Below are positions 27,762 to 36,991 of a DNA stretch of 64,000 bases, piece by piece; within the stretch, counting starts at the first letter, position 1; each line of letters starts with the position of its first letter. The position numbers and the translations under genes were made by a program. The DNA lies in NCBI RefSeq assembly GCF_003852525.1, contig NZ_QAJL01000005.1, positions 98,853-162,852 on the forward strand. The letters run 5' to 3'. A model generated the notes under the pieces. The model was not told the origin of the DNA. It ran no database searches and saw only the letters and a list, made by a program, of their open reading frames with translations. Origin of the DNA: Pedobacter sp. KBW06. Its GTDB lineage: Bacteria; Bacteroidota; Bacteroidia; Sphingobacteriales; Sphingobacteriaceae.

Positions 27762-28782
27762 ATTCTAGTTTTAGGACCACCTTAAATTGATTGTTTTCCC
27801 GGAACAGTTTTAAGGAATGTCTTCCCGGATAAAGCAGGTTCAGACGTCTTTTCAAGTTTTCCAGTCCAATACCACCTGTTTCAGTTTTCCCGGGGCTGAC
27901 AAAAGGAAGGGAGTTTTCTACTCTAAACAAAATACCATCTTCCTTTATTCTGGCATCGATGAGCATTTGATAATCCCCACCTATAAATTTGAATGCGTTT
28001 TCTACCAATGGCAAAAATAACAACGGATACACCAGTTGTGTGTTCAGCTGCGGATCAAAAGCGATCTGTAACTGTAGTTTATCCGTACTCCGGATCTTCT
28101 GCAATTCAACAAAGCTTTGAAGGTAGTCGATTTCGAGCAGGACAGGAACCTGTTGCTGCTGGTCATAAAGCTGGTACCTCAACAACTCTGAAAATTGCTC
28201 AATACTTCTCTTTGCACCAGGCAAATCTTCATCCATCTGGAAATAAATGGTGTTTAAGGCATTGAAAAGAAAATGCGGATGATACTGGGCTTTAAGGAAT
28301 TTAAGCTCTGTTTCTAAATGTTCATTGGTTATTTTTTCCAGGAGCATTTTATTGTCCACATAAGCTTTTAACCAGCTTCTGCTGCGTGCAATTCCATAAT
28401 AGATCAGCGCATATAACGTTGGAATCATAGTCAGGTCCGCTACATCTCCCCAGGAAAGGCCATCATCTGTAAATGCAGCCATAGGGATCAGGATCAGGTA
28501 AGCCAATAGGAGGTTAGCAGCTACCAATACCAGTAATTCCCTTAAGATGCCCCGATAATTTAAGTGATGGGACCAGCGTTTGTCGTAAAACCGGAAGAGC
28601 GCTTCAAAAATGCCAATGCTTAAATACCCCAGCAAGATGCTGCAAAGAATTTCAAAAATATTTAAAGCTAAATCTCTTTTCCAGAACTGAGTATCAACGG
28701 CAAGGTCATGGAGCAGCCTGATGGTAAAATAGATCAGGAGGCCATAAAGTCCCGGGAAAATGTACTTTTTGAAAAACTTCAT
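27751..28782 (-). CDS. LytS-type sensor histidine kinase
   Basis: A 343-residue kinase with four N-terminal membrane segments (about residues 8-135), then the His_kinase segment with the phospho-acceptor histidine in LKAQYHPHFLFNALN, and an HATPase domain (LFLPLVENAFKFI, GGIGLENLKRRLNLLY). It has no large extracellular sensor domain, so it probably senses the membrane or a membrane partner. It begins 1 bp after the acyltransferase gene ends, making an acyltransferase-kinase-regulator operon. Confidence 0.94.
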   Translation of the reverse strand: MKFFKKYIFPGLYGLLIYFTIRLLHDLAVDTQFWKRDLALNIFEILCSILLGYLSIGIFEALFRFYDKRWSHHLNYRGILRELLVLVAANLLLAYLILIPMAAFTDDGLSWGDVADLTMIPTLYALIYYGIARSRSWLKAYVDNKMLLEKITNEHLETELKFLKAQYHPHFLFNALNTIYFQMDEDLPGAKRSIEQFSELLRYQLYDQQQQVPVLLEIDYLQSFVELQKIRSTDKLQLQIAFDPQLNTQLVYPLLFLPLVENAFKFIGGDYQMLIDARIKEDGILFRVENSLPFVSPGKTETGGIGLENLKRRLNLLYPGRHSLKLFRENNQFKVVLKLEYER

Positions 28783-28783
28783 G

Positions 28784-29974
28784 TCATGCGGTTTCTTCTG
28801 TCGGCGTTTTTTTGCCGACCGTATTTTTTATGGGTTTCATACCGAATAAAAATCTGCTGACTGCAAAAGGGCGGATCAGCAAATGATAGGTCAGCACACT
28901 TATAAAAAATGTCAGTCCTAAAGTATAAATATATTTAGACAAAATGCTTTCATTAGGCAGCTGGACGATATAATAGACCAGGATGACGATCACAGTCTGA
29001 TGCAGGATATAGAAAGGATAGGCAGACTCGTTTAAATAGCCGAGTATTTTGCTTTTACGGTTCAGGTAATGTTTTCCATATCCGATCAGGGCGAATACCC
29101 AGGCCCATGCTATGGTTGGTTTTAAGGCATAAAAAAGATAAGTGAAGAATTCATCCCGGAAATACCACTTTTCATCACCAGGTTCAATTTTATTCCATCT
29201 TAAATAGTTGAGCAGTAGGAGTGTGAGAAAGCCAATCGTTAAGGCGAATCTTCGGTTCCGTTCCAGGCTATCCATTAACTTAGGCTGAAGAATACAGATA
29301 AAGCCAGCCATCAGGAAGAGCAGCCAATACACAAAATAGGCGGGATCGTTGATCAGGTTGTTGGTTTCGGGAAAGTCCGGGCTCATCAGCGTGTACCAGA
29401 TGATTCCGGGAAGCATCATCAGGTAGATCCGTTTACCTTTAGCCAGCACCTCAATTTTTGTTTTGAAGCCTTCATTTTTGGGCGATATCAGCCAGGCAAA
29501 CACCGGGGCGAAGATCAGGTCGTACAGGAATAAATAGGCCACAAACCAGAGGTGATGCCAGCTGAAGTTGCCTTTTGGATAAGGCACAAAATCGAATGTC
29601 GCCGGATACCAATCCCAGAAACTACCCTGATATCCCGCAACCAGACGTTCCATATAGATCTGAGGGGGAACGACAACGAACATGCCGAATATAAGCGGGA
29701 TCAACAGCCTTCGGAAGCGTAGGCCGATAAAGCTTAACGTTGATCTGCGCTGCATCATGTAAAAGCTGACCGTACCGGAAATGAAGAACAAGAGGGGCAT
29801 TCGAAAAAGATGGAGGAACAGGTTTGACTCCATCAGCAGGTTGCTGGTTTCTGCATTTTTCAGGTGCCAGCCCTCTTCCGCAACATAGGGCATGGCCGAA
29901 TGAAAAATTAATACGCCCAATATGGATAATATCCTTAGCCAGTCAAGGTAGGTTTGTCGTTGTGTGCTTTCCAT
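28784..29974 (-). CDS. Membrane acyltransferase (acyltransferase-3 / OpgC-like)
   Basis: The ATG at 29974 (MESTQRQTYLDWLRILS) gives 396 residues with about ten membrane segments. The family signature is visible: R/H-containing first segment (LDWLRILSILGVLIFHSAMP), the MPLLFFISGTVSFYMMQRR segment and a late YPFYILHQTVIVILVYY. Such enzymes move acyl groups onto extracytoplasmic glycans. The target here is unknown; tight linkage to a LytS/LytR pair suggests regulation of an envelope modification. Confidence 0.88.
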   Translation of the reverse strand: MESTQRQTYLDWLRILSILGVLIFHSAMPYVAEEGWHLKNAETSNLLMESNLFLHLFRMPLLFFISGTVSFYMMQRRSTLSFIGLRFRRLLIPLIFGMFVVVPPQIYMERLVAGYQGSFWDWYPATFDFVPYPKGNFSWHHLWFVAYLFLYDLIFAPVFAWLISPKNEGFKTKIEVLAKGKRIYLMMLPGIIWYTLMSPDFPETNNLINDPAYFVYWLLFLMAGFICILQPKLMDSLERNRRFALTIGFLTLLLLNYLRWNKIEPGDEKWYFRDEFFTYLFYALKPTIAWAWVFALIGYGKHYLNRKSKILGYLNESAYPFYILHQTVIVILVYYIVQLPNESILSKYIYTLGLTFFISVLTYHLLIRPFAVSRFLFGMKPIKNTVGKKTPTEETA

Positions 29975-30064
29975 TTTCGTTCTTTTTACACAAGAAAAGA
30001 ACTTCATCTAAAATGGAAGGCTTTTTTTTGACCACAGGGCCGATTTTCCTGACCAGCAGGTTAT

Positions 30065-30574
30065 TTATTGATCAGCAGTCCTATGTAAGGCAATTCTGTT
30101 CCCTTCGCTGTCCTTAAATTCCGCAACGGATCCGAATACGCCGTTGGAGGTTTCGGGATAGAGAATTTCTCCTCCATTTTTTACGGCCAGTTTTAGTGTC
30201 GCATCAATGTTTCCTGTCTTGAAATAGATCAATGTGCCGTTTATAGTCGGTTTGTAGATTTCCCCTTTTGCCAATGCACCGGAAATACCACTATCCGTTA
30301 CTGTAAATGGGAATAAAGCCATTTCATTATGATCAATAATGTCTTTCTCAAAGTCAAAATTAAAAACGGCAGTATAGAATTTTATGGCTCTGTCCATATC
30401 GGTTACCGGAATTTCAAAATAGACCACCGGATTGGAGTTTTTTTTAATGCTCATCTTTGTTTTTTGTGTTGCCTTTTCTGCAATAGGGTCTTTCTTTTCA
30501 TTTTTACAGGAAGAATGGAGGATAAGAGCTAAACCGATACTGGTTAATATCCAGGTTACTTTTTTGCTGATCAT
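30065..30574 (-). CDS. VOC (glyoxalase/bleomycin-resistance fold) protein with lipoprotein signal
   Basis: A 169-residue protein. The N-terminus looks like a lipoprotein signal (LALILHSSCKNEKKD, Cys at about 23). From an internal Met41 (MSIKKNSNPVVYFEIPVTDMDRAI) the chain is a normal single VOC domain of about 129 residues (FKTGNIDATLKLAVKNGGEI, VAEFKDSEGNRIAL). Most VOC proteins of this type are cytoplasmic and begin where Met41 lies, so either this copy is exported or the internal start at 30454 is also used. Substrate unknown. Confidence 0.8.
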   Translation of the reverse strand: MISKKVTWILTSIGLALILHSSCKNEKKDPIAEKATQKTKMSIKKNSNPVVYFEIPVTDMDRAIKFYTAVFNFDFEKDIIDHNEMALFPFTVTDSGISGALAKGEIYKPTINGTLIYFKTGNIDATLKLAVKNGGEILYPETSNGVFGSVAEFKDSEGNRIALHRTADQ

Positions 30575-30832
30575 CTTAAAAGGCTGTTTAACCTGATTTC
30601 AAATAATTGTTCCGGAATTTTACCGGTAGCGTGGTTGCCATAGATTTGCATACAAATGACCTGACAATTTTTTATCGTATAAGTTCGTCAGTTTTCAAAT
30701 ATACAAAATGAATGGTGCTAAAACATAACAGGTTTTGCGCCCTGCTTTCTTTTTGGAAAGGGCTTTCTTGTTTTTGAAGGATTCTGCAGATAAATTAGCT
30801 AACTTGATGGCCTTGAAATTAAAGATCTTTAA

Positions 30833-31372
30833 ATGAGAATCAATATAGACGAAAATATATATCTTGAGCTGATTGCTGAGCAGCATGCTGCCGGATTATA
30901 TGCGGTTATTGAAGCAAACAGGGCACGTTTTGCCGAATTTTTAGCCTGGGGTGACAATGCCGGCTCTCTGGAGAATTTCAATAATTACATCAAAAACTGT
31001 GAATTGCAATATCAACAGGGAAATGACATAAATTTTGTGATCTTACTGGACGAAAAACCTGTTGGGAAAATGGGATTACATTATATAAATACGCATAATA
31101 GAAGTGCTGAAATTGGCTATTGGCTTGGGAAAAGCGAGGAAGGGAAGGGAATCATTACAAAATCATGTAAGGGTTTGATCAGTTATGGTTTTACAGCATT
31201 GGATTTAAACAGAATAGAGATTAAAGCAGCGGTAAGCAATGTCAGAAGTCTGGCCATCCCAAAGAAACTGAATTTTACAAAAGAGGGCATCCTGAGGCAG
31301 GCAGACCAGGTCAACGGCCGGTTTCTTGACCTGGTTTTATATTCTATGTTAAGAGAAGAATGGACATCATAA
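30833..31372 (+). CDS. GNAT-family N-acetyltransferase (RimJ/RimL-like)
   Basis: A 179-residue acetyltransferase. It has the typical opening (LELIAEQHAAGLYAVIEANRARFAEFLAW), central strand (NFVILLDEKPVGKMGLHYI), CoA-binding turn (IGYWLGKSEEGKGIITKSCKGLI) and C-terminal NVRSLAIPKKLNFTKEGILR. This is the RimL-type that acetylates protein N-termini or small amines. It is separated by 24 bp from the following membrane-protein gene. Confidence 0.88.
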   Translation: MRINIDENIYLELIAEQHAAGLYAVIEANRARFAEFLAWGDNAGSLENFNNYIKNCELQYQQGNDINFVILLDEKPVGKMGLHYINTHNRSAEIGYWLGKSEEGKGIITKSCKGLISYGFTALDLNRIEIKAAVSNVRSLAIPKKLNFTKEGILRQADQVNGRFLDLVLYSMLREEWTS

Positions 31373-31395
31373 ACACCATATTTTAAAATAGCATC

Positions 31396-32463
31396 GTGGG
31401 CATTCTGATCCTCTTATTTTTATTGTCATTGCCGGTTTTGGGCTACCTCCTGTACAAACAGGCCAGAAAGGGAGTGGCTACGCCGGTAAAAACACTGGAG
31501 TATGTATTTATAGCGGGCTTTACACTCTCTTTTTTATTGTTCTGCTGCGGTTTAATGGTGTATGCTGCGGACTATTATACCGCTATTGACATCGTTGATG
31601 GGGGCTATTCTCCCTTCGCGTCCAGGCACCTGCTGAGCCTGATCACCTTTTTTGTCCTGGCAGTATTTGGAATATTGAAGCTTTGGTTAAAGGGGAGGGG
31701 GATGCCTCCATTACTCTTTGTGCTGATGCTGGTTTTTGTTTTAATCGGGATTCCTGTTAGTGCCACTGTATTTGTTCAAATCTCCCATAATACTGAATCT
31801 TATGATGGATGGCTCTTCGGTTTTTTACCTTTTGCTTATATGATCACTGCGGTGGCCGTAATTTGTAAATGCGTTGTGGAAGAGCTTGCTGTGGCAAATG
31901 ATAAGGTCTATCGCAATAAAGTGCTCAATTATTTAAATCAAAAGATGGCGAAGACCGCCCATCAGCCATTCTATGTGTTGGTTTTACTGATTCCGGTTTT
32001 TGTCATCATCGTGGCCTTATTGATCTTATGCGGGCAAGAGGCAGATTCGATGAGTAAAGTTTTTACCGAAACCACAACCTGGCGCTTTTCCACTAAAACT
32101 CATCCACCATTTTTAGACCACCAAGGTCATTATTTATGTACAGTGGCTGCTTGTGGCGATCCGAAAGTGGTAAAACCACTGCGTTTAGGAAGGAGACACG
32201 GTCATGAAATTATTGTAAACAGACAGTTGCTCATTGCAAATGCTTTTGAAGCGTTAATCCAGGAAAATCTCCCGGCAGCGCATCGGATAATCAGGAGCTG
32301 CTATGATAAATATGGTTATCCTTTATCGAAGAAAATCACCAGTAAACGGGGTTCAAACCTGGTTTACAGATTGATGAAACCCCTGGAATATTTCTTTCTT
32401 CTGTGTTTGTATTTGTGTAGTACTAAACCGGAAGAAAAAATCGCTGGTCAGTATGCCTTGTAA
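31396..32463 (+). CDS. Membrane protein of unknown function (DUF6688-like)
   Basis: 355 residues starting at GTG 31396. The N-terminal two thirds holds about six membrane segments (first at 2-18, then about 38-60, 78-96, 105-127, 142-162, 195-212). The C-terminal soluble region contains HYLCTVAACGDPKVVKPLRLGRRHGHEIIVN and a final conserved-looking HRIIRSCYDKYGYPLSK. This layout resembles the DUF6688 family; I recall no proven role. It may be cotranscribed with the acetyltransferase. Confidence 0.7.
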   Translation: MGILILLFLLSLPVLGYLLYKQARKGVATPVKTLEYVFIAGFTLSFLLFCCGLMVYAADYYTAIDIVDGGYSPFASRHLLSLITFFVLAVFGILKLWLKGRGMPPLLFVLMLVFVLIGIPVSATVFVQISHNTESYDGWLFGFLPFAYMITAVAVICKCVVEELAVANDKVYRNKVLNYLNQKMAKTAHQPFYVLVLLIPVFVIIVALLILCGQEADSMSKVFTETTTWRFSTKTHPPFLDHQGHYLCTVAACGDPKVVKPLRLGRRHGHEIIVNRQLLIANAFEALIQENLPAAHRIIRSCYDKYGYPLSKKITSKRGSNLVYRLMKPLEYFFLLCLYLCSTKPEEKIAGQYAL

Positions 32464-32501
32464 TTACGGTGAAAACTAAGTTCAGAATTCTGATCATCAA
32501 C

Positions 32502-32530
32502 AAAAGGCCCCACATTTCTGTGGGGCTTTT
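32502..32530. terminator. Bidirectional terminator between the DUF6688-like gene and the toxin-like gene
   Basis: The stem GCCCCAC / GTGGGGC with a 6-nt loop is flanked by AAAA and TTTT. It lies between two convergent genes. Confidence 0.9.
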
Positions 32531-32574
32531 GTACGTTCATCAGCAGATGAACAAGAGAGCGGAGGTTAATTATT

Positions 32575-34314
32575 TTAATAAGTATATTCCCAGTGGAAGT
32601 TGAGTTGTTGGATGACGTTGTTGTTGTGCATACCTGAGATGCGTGCCAGTTTGGGCTTTAAACCATCTCCAAGATCTGCGGAAAAGCGTGTTTCTTTTGT
32701 TTTTCCGCCACCAATCACATGTCCTTTATCTGTAATGAACCAAATGCCTTCGATATGATTTCTCATATGTCCGTAAATGCTATTGATATATTCCTTTTTA
32801 TCCAGCACCAACCTTGTGCTGTTTGTAGTGAATTTGCCGATGGTTTCCTCTATGTTCTGGCCTTCGTATCCAACCCTCAGACCCACCAGGTTCCCATTTT
32901 CCTGAAATAGCGTCAATGCGTTGATCTTTGCATCTTTTACACCTTCGAAAGCTGTTGTTCCATGATAACCACCAAAAGTTCCGACTGTTCTTTTAATGAC
33001 CTTTTCTACGTAATCGCCCTCTGTGGGGTCAAAATGTTTCCATAGTTTTGCCTGATCCATCAGTTCGTCAAGCTCAGATTCATATTGCTGGGTGATTTGA
33101 TTTCTGCGTTGTTGTACCGCAAATTCTGCACGTTCTTTAAAATCGAAGTCGCCAATCTGACCATTATACATCATAGACCAGTACATCGACCACTTGTCAT
33201 AAGTATCTTCCGCCTGGGAAGAAAGAATAAAATAAGGGAGTTCCTGTCCTGTTTCATGCTGCTCTTTCGTCTTCATGTCTTTCCGTTCCCTGAGGTGCGA
33301 TAATCTGGAATTCATCAGTGTTTTTCTGTGTTTCTCTGCGTCTTTCGAAAAAACTTTGATGCATTCCTTCAAACTCGCCAAATGTTTTTGATAATCATTT
33401 TTTGAGGGCTCATATCCAAATACTTCGTAATAATCTACGAGAAGCTTACGGCGCAAGGCGATCATAATCGTTCCCAAGCCAAGTAAGTAAGGCAATACAG
33501 ATGCTTTTTTGTTTAAGAAATGGGTTTGTCTTCCTGATCCATAGCTGATTGCGCTGATCAGTTTGCTTCCTTTTTCTACCGTTTTCGGCGATAAATCGTC
33601 AAATTCTTTGGCAATAATTAATAATCCTGCCACATCATCTCTCAAACCGTCTATCACCTGTTTTTCCAGTATTTCGTGAATCCGGGCATCCACATAAGTT
33701 TTCATTTGATCCCAGAGTTCTGATAAGGTATTCTGAGAACTCCAGAAAAAGCCGATTACTGCGCTGATTCCGCCACCTACCTTAGGGATGGCACCTATGA
33801 CCCCCAGCAGGATGGTGCGCAACATCTCATTTGTTTCCCCATAAGACATTGGCGATTCTCCTACCGCATCATCGGTAACCGGGACCAGTTTGAACAGTTG
33901 GTTGTCCGTTCCCGACAATTGGAATTGAAGGACGCTTGCATCATCTGCCTCACTCGCTCTGATGACATCCAGAAATTTGCCGCTGTGTAAGACCCTGATC
34001 CTGTAATAACCTCCACCGGCAGGGTCCATATGAAAATGATGGTTTTCTTTTCCGCCTTCGTAATGCCATTGGATAACCCGTACTTCATTTGCTGTAGAAT
34101 AGTTATCAATGGCCAGGTATCGCGCTCTGTAGGCCGGCATGATCCAGTAAAAATGGTTCCCTTCATCGAAGCTGAATTTCTGATACTCATTGTCAATATC
34201 TAAAGTCATTTGAACCATTGAGCTGCCAAGGTGTTCATTTTTAAAACCAAGTGCTTTACCGCTATGTTTCGCAATCAGAAAATAGCGCTGACCAGATAGG
34301 TGTTTAAATGCCAT
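32575..34314 (-). CDS. Ricin-lectin / Cry-like pore domain / jacalin protein (putative pore-forming toxin)
   Basis: A 579-residue protein with three parts. Residues 1-147 form a ricin-type beta-trefoil with repeated hydrophobic and Q..F units (YQKFSF, NQLFKLVPV). Residues about 160-435 are helical and begin like domain I of insecticidal Cry toxins: IPKVGGGISAVIGFFW (176-191), then LWDQMKTYVDARIHEILEKQ (200-219) and a DGLRDDVAGL turn. Residues about 445-579 form a jacalin-like beta-prism (GTFGGYHGTTAFEGV .. IEGIWFITDKG .. LNFHWEY). There is no signal peptide, as in Cry proteins. The pore role is inferred from the fold resemblance. No immunity-type partner is adjacent. Confidence 0.7.
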   Translation of the reverse strand: MAFKHLSGQRYFLIAKHSGKALGFKNEHLGSSMVQMTLDIDNEYQKFSFDEGNHFYWIMPAYRARYLAIDNYSTANEVRVIQWHYEGGKENHHFHMDPAGGGYYRIRVLHSGKFLDVIRASEADDASVLQFQLSGTDNQLFKLVPVTDDAVGESPMSYGETNEMLRTILLGVIGAIPKVGGGISAVIGFFWSSQNTLSELWDQMKTYVDARIHEILEKQVIDGLRDDVAGLLIIAKEFDDLSPKTVEKGSKLISAISYGSGRQTHFLNKKASVLPYLLGLGTIMIALRRKLLVDYYEVFGYEPSKNDYQKHLASLKECIKVFSKDAEKHRKTLMNSRLSHLRERKDMKTKEQHETGQELPYFILSSQAEDTYDKWSMYWSMMYNGQIGDFDFKERAEFAVQQRRNQITQQYESELDELMDQAKLWKHFDPTEGDYVEKVIKRTVGTFGGYHGTTAFEGVKDAKINALTLFQENGNLVGLRVGYEGQNIEETIGKFTTNSTRLVLDKKEYINSIYGHMRNHIEGIWFITDKGHVIGGGKTKETRFSADLGDGLKPKLARISGMHNNNVIQQLNFHWEYTY

Positions 34315-34468
34315 GTTTGTATAATTTTATAGTTGTTTTTCTGCTGGCAAAGAAAGAAGATCCCCGATGAAAAGCAGAAAAACGAGTATATACAAAGTGT
34401 ATACATGGCAAATAAATTAATAGGTATCGACAGCGACCCCTATGAGGATATGGGTATTTTGATTCCTG

Positions 34469-35482
34469 TTATATTGAAATCACGATCTTGCCAAAATGCC
34501 TGCCTTCCTCCAGCTTTCTATAAGCATCTTTAACCTGGTCTATGGTAAATACCTCGTCAATTATGGGATGTAAGTTCGTCAGCTCAATTGCACGGTTTAG
34601 CGCGGAGAAGCTTTCTGCACTGCCTACCGCTAAGCCCTGTATCCGCAGAAATGACATGTTGATTTTATGCCGGTGTATATCCAGGGGTAATTCTGTTCCC
34701 GAAATGAAGCCGGCAGTACCTACAAAACCATTCTCTTTGATCGAGAGGAGGGACTGCTCAATTGTTTTAGTCCCGGCGATATCGAGTGTAATGTCTACAC
34801 CTTCACCATTGGTGAGGGAAAGTACCTCCTGATGCCAATCCGGATTTTGTGCATAATTAATGATCTCATCTGCTCCGATTGCTTTGAGTCTTCCGGCTTT
34901 TTCGTCGCTGCTCGTTGTAGCAATGACCCTTGCACCTGCAGCCTTTGCAATCTGCAGGGCAAAGAGGGAAACACCTCCGGTACCCTGTGTCAGTACGGTT
35001 TGGCCCAATTGTAAATTTGCCTGGTTGATCAGGCCATGCCATGCTGTTAAAGCTGCAATCGGCAGTGTTGCTGTCTCTTCAAAACTGAGGTTGTCCGGTG
35101 CTTTTACCAATCCGTATTCGGGAATACATACATATTCGGCCATGACACCGGGAGTTTGCCATGCCACGCGAATGGAATTGCTTTCCTTATCGATGTTTCC
35201 TTTTGTCCATTTTTGTACGTACTGGATGGCAACACGGTCGCCGGTTTTCCAGCGGGTGACATTCTTTCCAACCGATTCCACAATCCCGCTGCCATCTGAA
35301 GCAGGTATATAGGGAAAGTTCAACTCATTGGAAAAGCTTCCCCGGGCGATAATGGTATCCAGGTAATTTAAGGATACCGCTTTTATTCTTACTAAAACTT
35401 CGTGATCCAAAGGACTCGGAGATTCCAGTTCATTTACGATCAGATTTTCGATTCCAAACCTTGTTAATTGTACTGCTTTCAT
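34469..35482 (-). CDS. Zinc-type alcohol dehydrogenase-like / quinone oxidoreductase (MDR family)
   Basis: A 337-residue NAD(P)H-dependent oxidoreductase of the medium-chain family. The N-terminal GroES-like domain (VRIKAVSLNYLDTIIARG, PYIPASDGSGIVESVG) lacks the catalytic-zinc Cys and His pattern, and the Rossmann half has TQGTGGVSLFALQIAKAAGARV and GADEIINYAQNPDW. It therefore fits the zinc-free, quinone-reductase-like subgroup. It lies 36 bp after the AhpD-like gene and the two form a unit opposite an AraC regulator. Confidence 0.9.
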   Translation of the reverse strand: MKAVQLTRFGIENLIVNELESPSPLDHEVLVRIKAVSLNYLDTIIARGSFSNELNFPYIPASDGSGIVESVGKNVTRWKTGDRVAIQYVQKWTKGNIDKESNSIRVAWQTPGVMAEYVCIPEYGLVKAPDNLSFEETATLPIAALTAWHGLINQANLQLGQTVLTQGTGGVSLFALQIAKAAGARVIATTSSDEKAGRLKAIGADEIINYAQNPDWHQEVLSLTNGEGVDITLDIAGTKTIEQSLLSIKENGFVGTAGFISGTELPLDIHRHKINMSFLRIQGLAVGSAESFSALNRAIELTNLHPIIDEVFTIDQVKDAYRKLEEGRHFGKIVISI

Positions 35483-35518
35483 GTTTTTTATTTTATGTTG
35501 TTCTTTTACCGTTAAAAA

Positions 35519-35935
35519 TTAATGGATATCGCCAAGTGTGATGCGCAGACGGTTTAAGGCATTCATCAGGGAAATACTGGCTGTAAGGTCTACCAGTTCT
35601 TTTTCACTGAAACTGAGCAGTAGCTGTGTTTTTAGCTCCTCGAAATCCCCGGTCATTCGGGTGATTGCTGCTGCCCATTGCAGGACTAACTTTTCTTTGT
35701 GGTCAAATGCATTGGTATATTTCCAGCCGGGTATCTTGTCGATAATGCTTTGTGTTATACCTAGTTCACGTAGCTCATTGGAATGAAAACTGCAGCAGTA
35801 AGCGCAGCCATTCATTTGCGAGACATAGAGTTCGGCCAGAACAATCAGGCGGATGTCTATTTCAGATTTTCTGATCTGTTGATGAGATTGATACAAAAGG
35901 CCTATGCTTTCTTTAGAGATTTCCTGATAGTTCAT
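35519..35935 (-). CDS. Carboxymuconolactone decarboxylase / AhpD-like protein
   Basis: A 138-residue helical protein with the redox motif in SQMNGCAYCCSFHSNELRELG: CxxC followed by His, as in AhpD-type alkylhydroperoxidases. The length and the following PGWKYTNAFDHKEKLVLQWAAAITR match the family. It probably acts in peroxide or electrophile defence together with the adjacent oxidoreductase. The AraC regulator 137 bp away on the other strand is the likely controller. Confidence 0.92.
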   Translation of the reverse strand: MNYQEISKESIGLLYQSHQQIRKSEIDIRLIVLAELYVSQMNGCAYCCSFHSNELRELGITQSIIDKIPGWKYTNAFDHKEKLVLQWAAAITRMTGDFEELKTQLLLSFSEKELVDLTASISLMNALNRLRITLGDIH

Positions 35936-36072
35936 AATTGAAGATATTTGATCTGTTTTTTGTCATCCAAAAGTAGGCAGGAGGGATTCCTGAGAACGGT
36001 AAATGCTGGCGAAAGAACAGTAATATCCCTGGATCCTGATTTTATGACTTTGCAAATGGTTAAGTTTGCTAT

Positions 36073-36909
36073 ATGGATTTTTTACACGATAGCTTTGCCA
36101 TAGAAATTGCAGGCTATGCCGAATGGCAGGAGCGAAGCAGGACCAATAACTTTTTTGAACTCGTTTATGTACTGGAAGGAACCGGCCTGCAAAGTGTAAA
36201 CAGCATTAAACTTCCTTTCCGGGAAAATGACATCCACCTGCTGCCAGCGGCAAAGTGCTATAAATATATTATTGAAGAAGCGAGTCGTTTTCTGTTCGTG
36301 CGGTTCACCAGCAGCTATTTTATCCCATTGTCAAACGATCAGGTCGATTATAGTTCCTGGTTTAGCCGTTTGAATTTTATCCTCGCAAATCACAACCATC
36401 ATCCCGGTGAGCTCATTAAAGATGCGGGCGATAAAGAACAGGTGAAGCGATTACTGGATGCAGTGCTTTATGAATATGAGCGAAAGGAAATCTGCTCTTC
36501 CTTTATCATCAGAACAACATTGGTTTCTATTTTGGGAATTCTTTCCAGGAATGCTCAAAAGAGTATTTTAAAAGGAAGAATGATTAGTGATTCCAAATTT
36601 GCAGATCTTTTAAACTTTATCAGTTTTCATATCATCAATAAAGAGATGATCACTGTAGAATATCTGTCTGAGCGCTTTGGTATTTCGGAAACTTATTTCA
36701 GTGAATACTTTAAGAGAAATGCAGGAGAACGCTTTCAGGATTACGTATTGAAATCCAGGCTTAGGATAGCGGAGTCCCGTGTCATTTATACCACAACCCC
36801 AATTAAAGAGATTGCCTGGGAACTGGGTTTTACCGACAGCAGTCACCTCAACAGAATGATGAAACGACATTATGGAAAAGGAATGCTGCAGATCAGAAAG
36901 GGCGTTTAA
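36073..36909 (+). CDS. AraC-family transcriptional regulator (cupin sensor)
   Basis: A 278-residue regulator. The N-terminal half is a cupin-like effector domain (NNFFELVYVLEGTGLQSVNSIKLPFRENDIHLLPA) and residues about 180-278 form the paired helix-turn-helix of AraC proteins (VEYLSERFGISETYFSEYFKR, IKEIAWELGFTDSSHLNRMMKRHYG). It is divergent from the AhpD-like and oxidoreductase genes, the usual layout for a local regulator. Confidence 0.92.
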   Translation: MDFLHDSFAIEIAGYAEWQERSRTNNFFELVYVLEGTGLQSVNSIKLPFRENDIHLLPAAKCYKYIIEEASRFLFVRFTSSYFIPLSNDQVDYSSWFSRLNFILANHNHHPGELIKDAGDKEQVKRLLDAVLYEYERKEICSSFIIRTTLVSILGILSRNAQKSILKGRMISDSKFADLLNFISFHIINKEMITVEYLSERFGISETYFSEYFKRNAGERFQDYVLKSRLRIAESRVIYTTTPIKEIAWELGFTDSSHLNRMMKRHYGKGMLQIRKGV

Positions 36910-36952
36910 ATCTGGTTAAACGAAAAATATCTTTTGACAATTAAATCTATAA

Positions 36953-36985
36953 AAAAACCTGCTCATCTTACAATGGCAGGTTTTT
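36953..36985. terminator. Bidirectional terminator between AraC and the VioB/GMC cassette
   Basis: AAACCTGC pairs with GCAGGTTT around a 13-nt loop, with A-run and T-run flanks, between convergent genes. Confidence 0.85.
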
Positions 36986-36991
36986 GTGCAT

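Noticed and set aside
32575..34314. The ricin-like domain as a ribosome-inactivating toxin
   Set aside because: Only the B-chain type lectin fold is present; there is no RIP A-chain domain, so N-glycosidase activity is not suggested.
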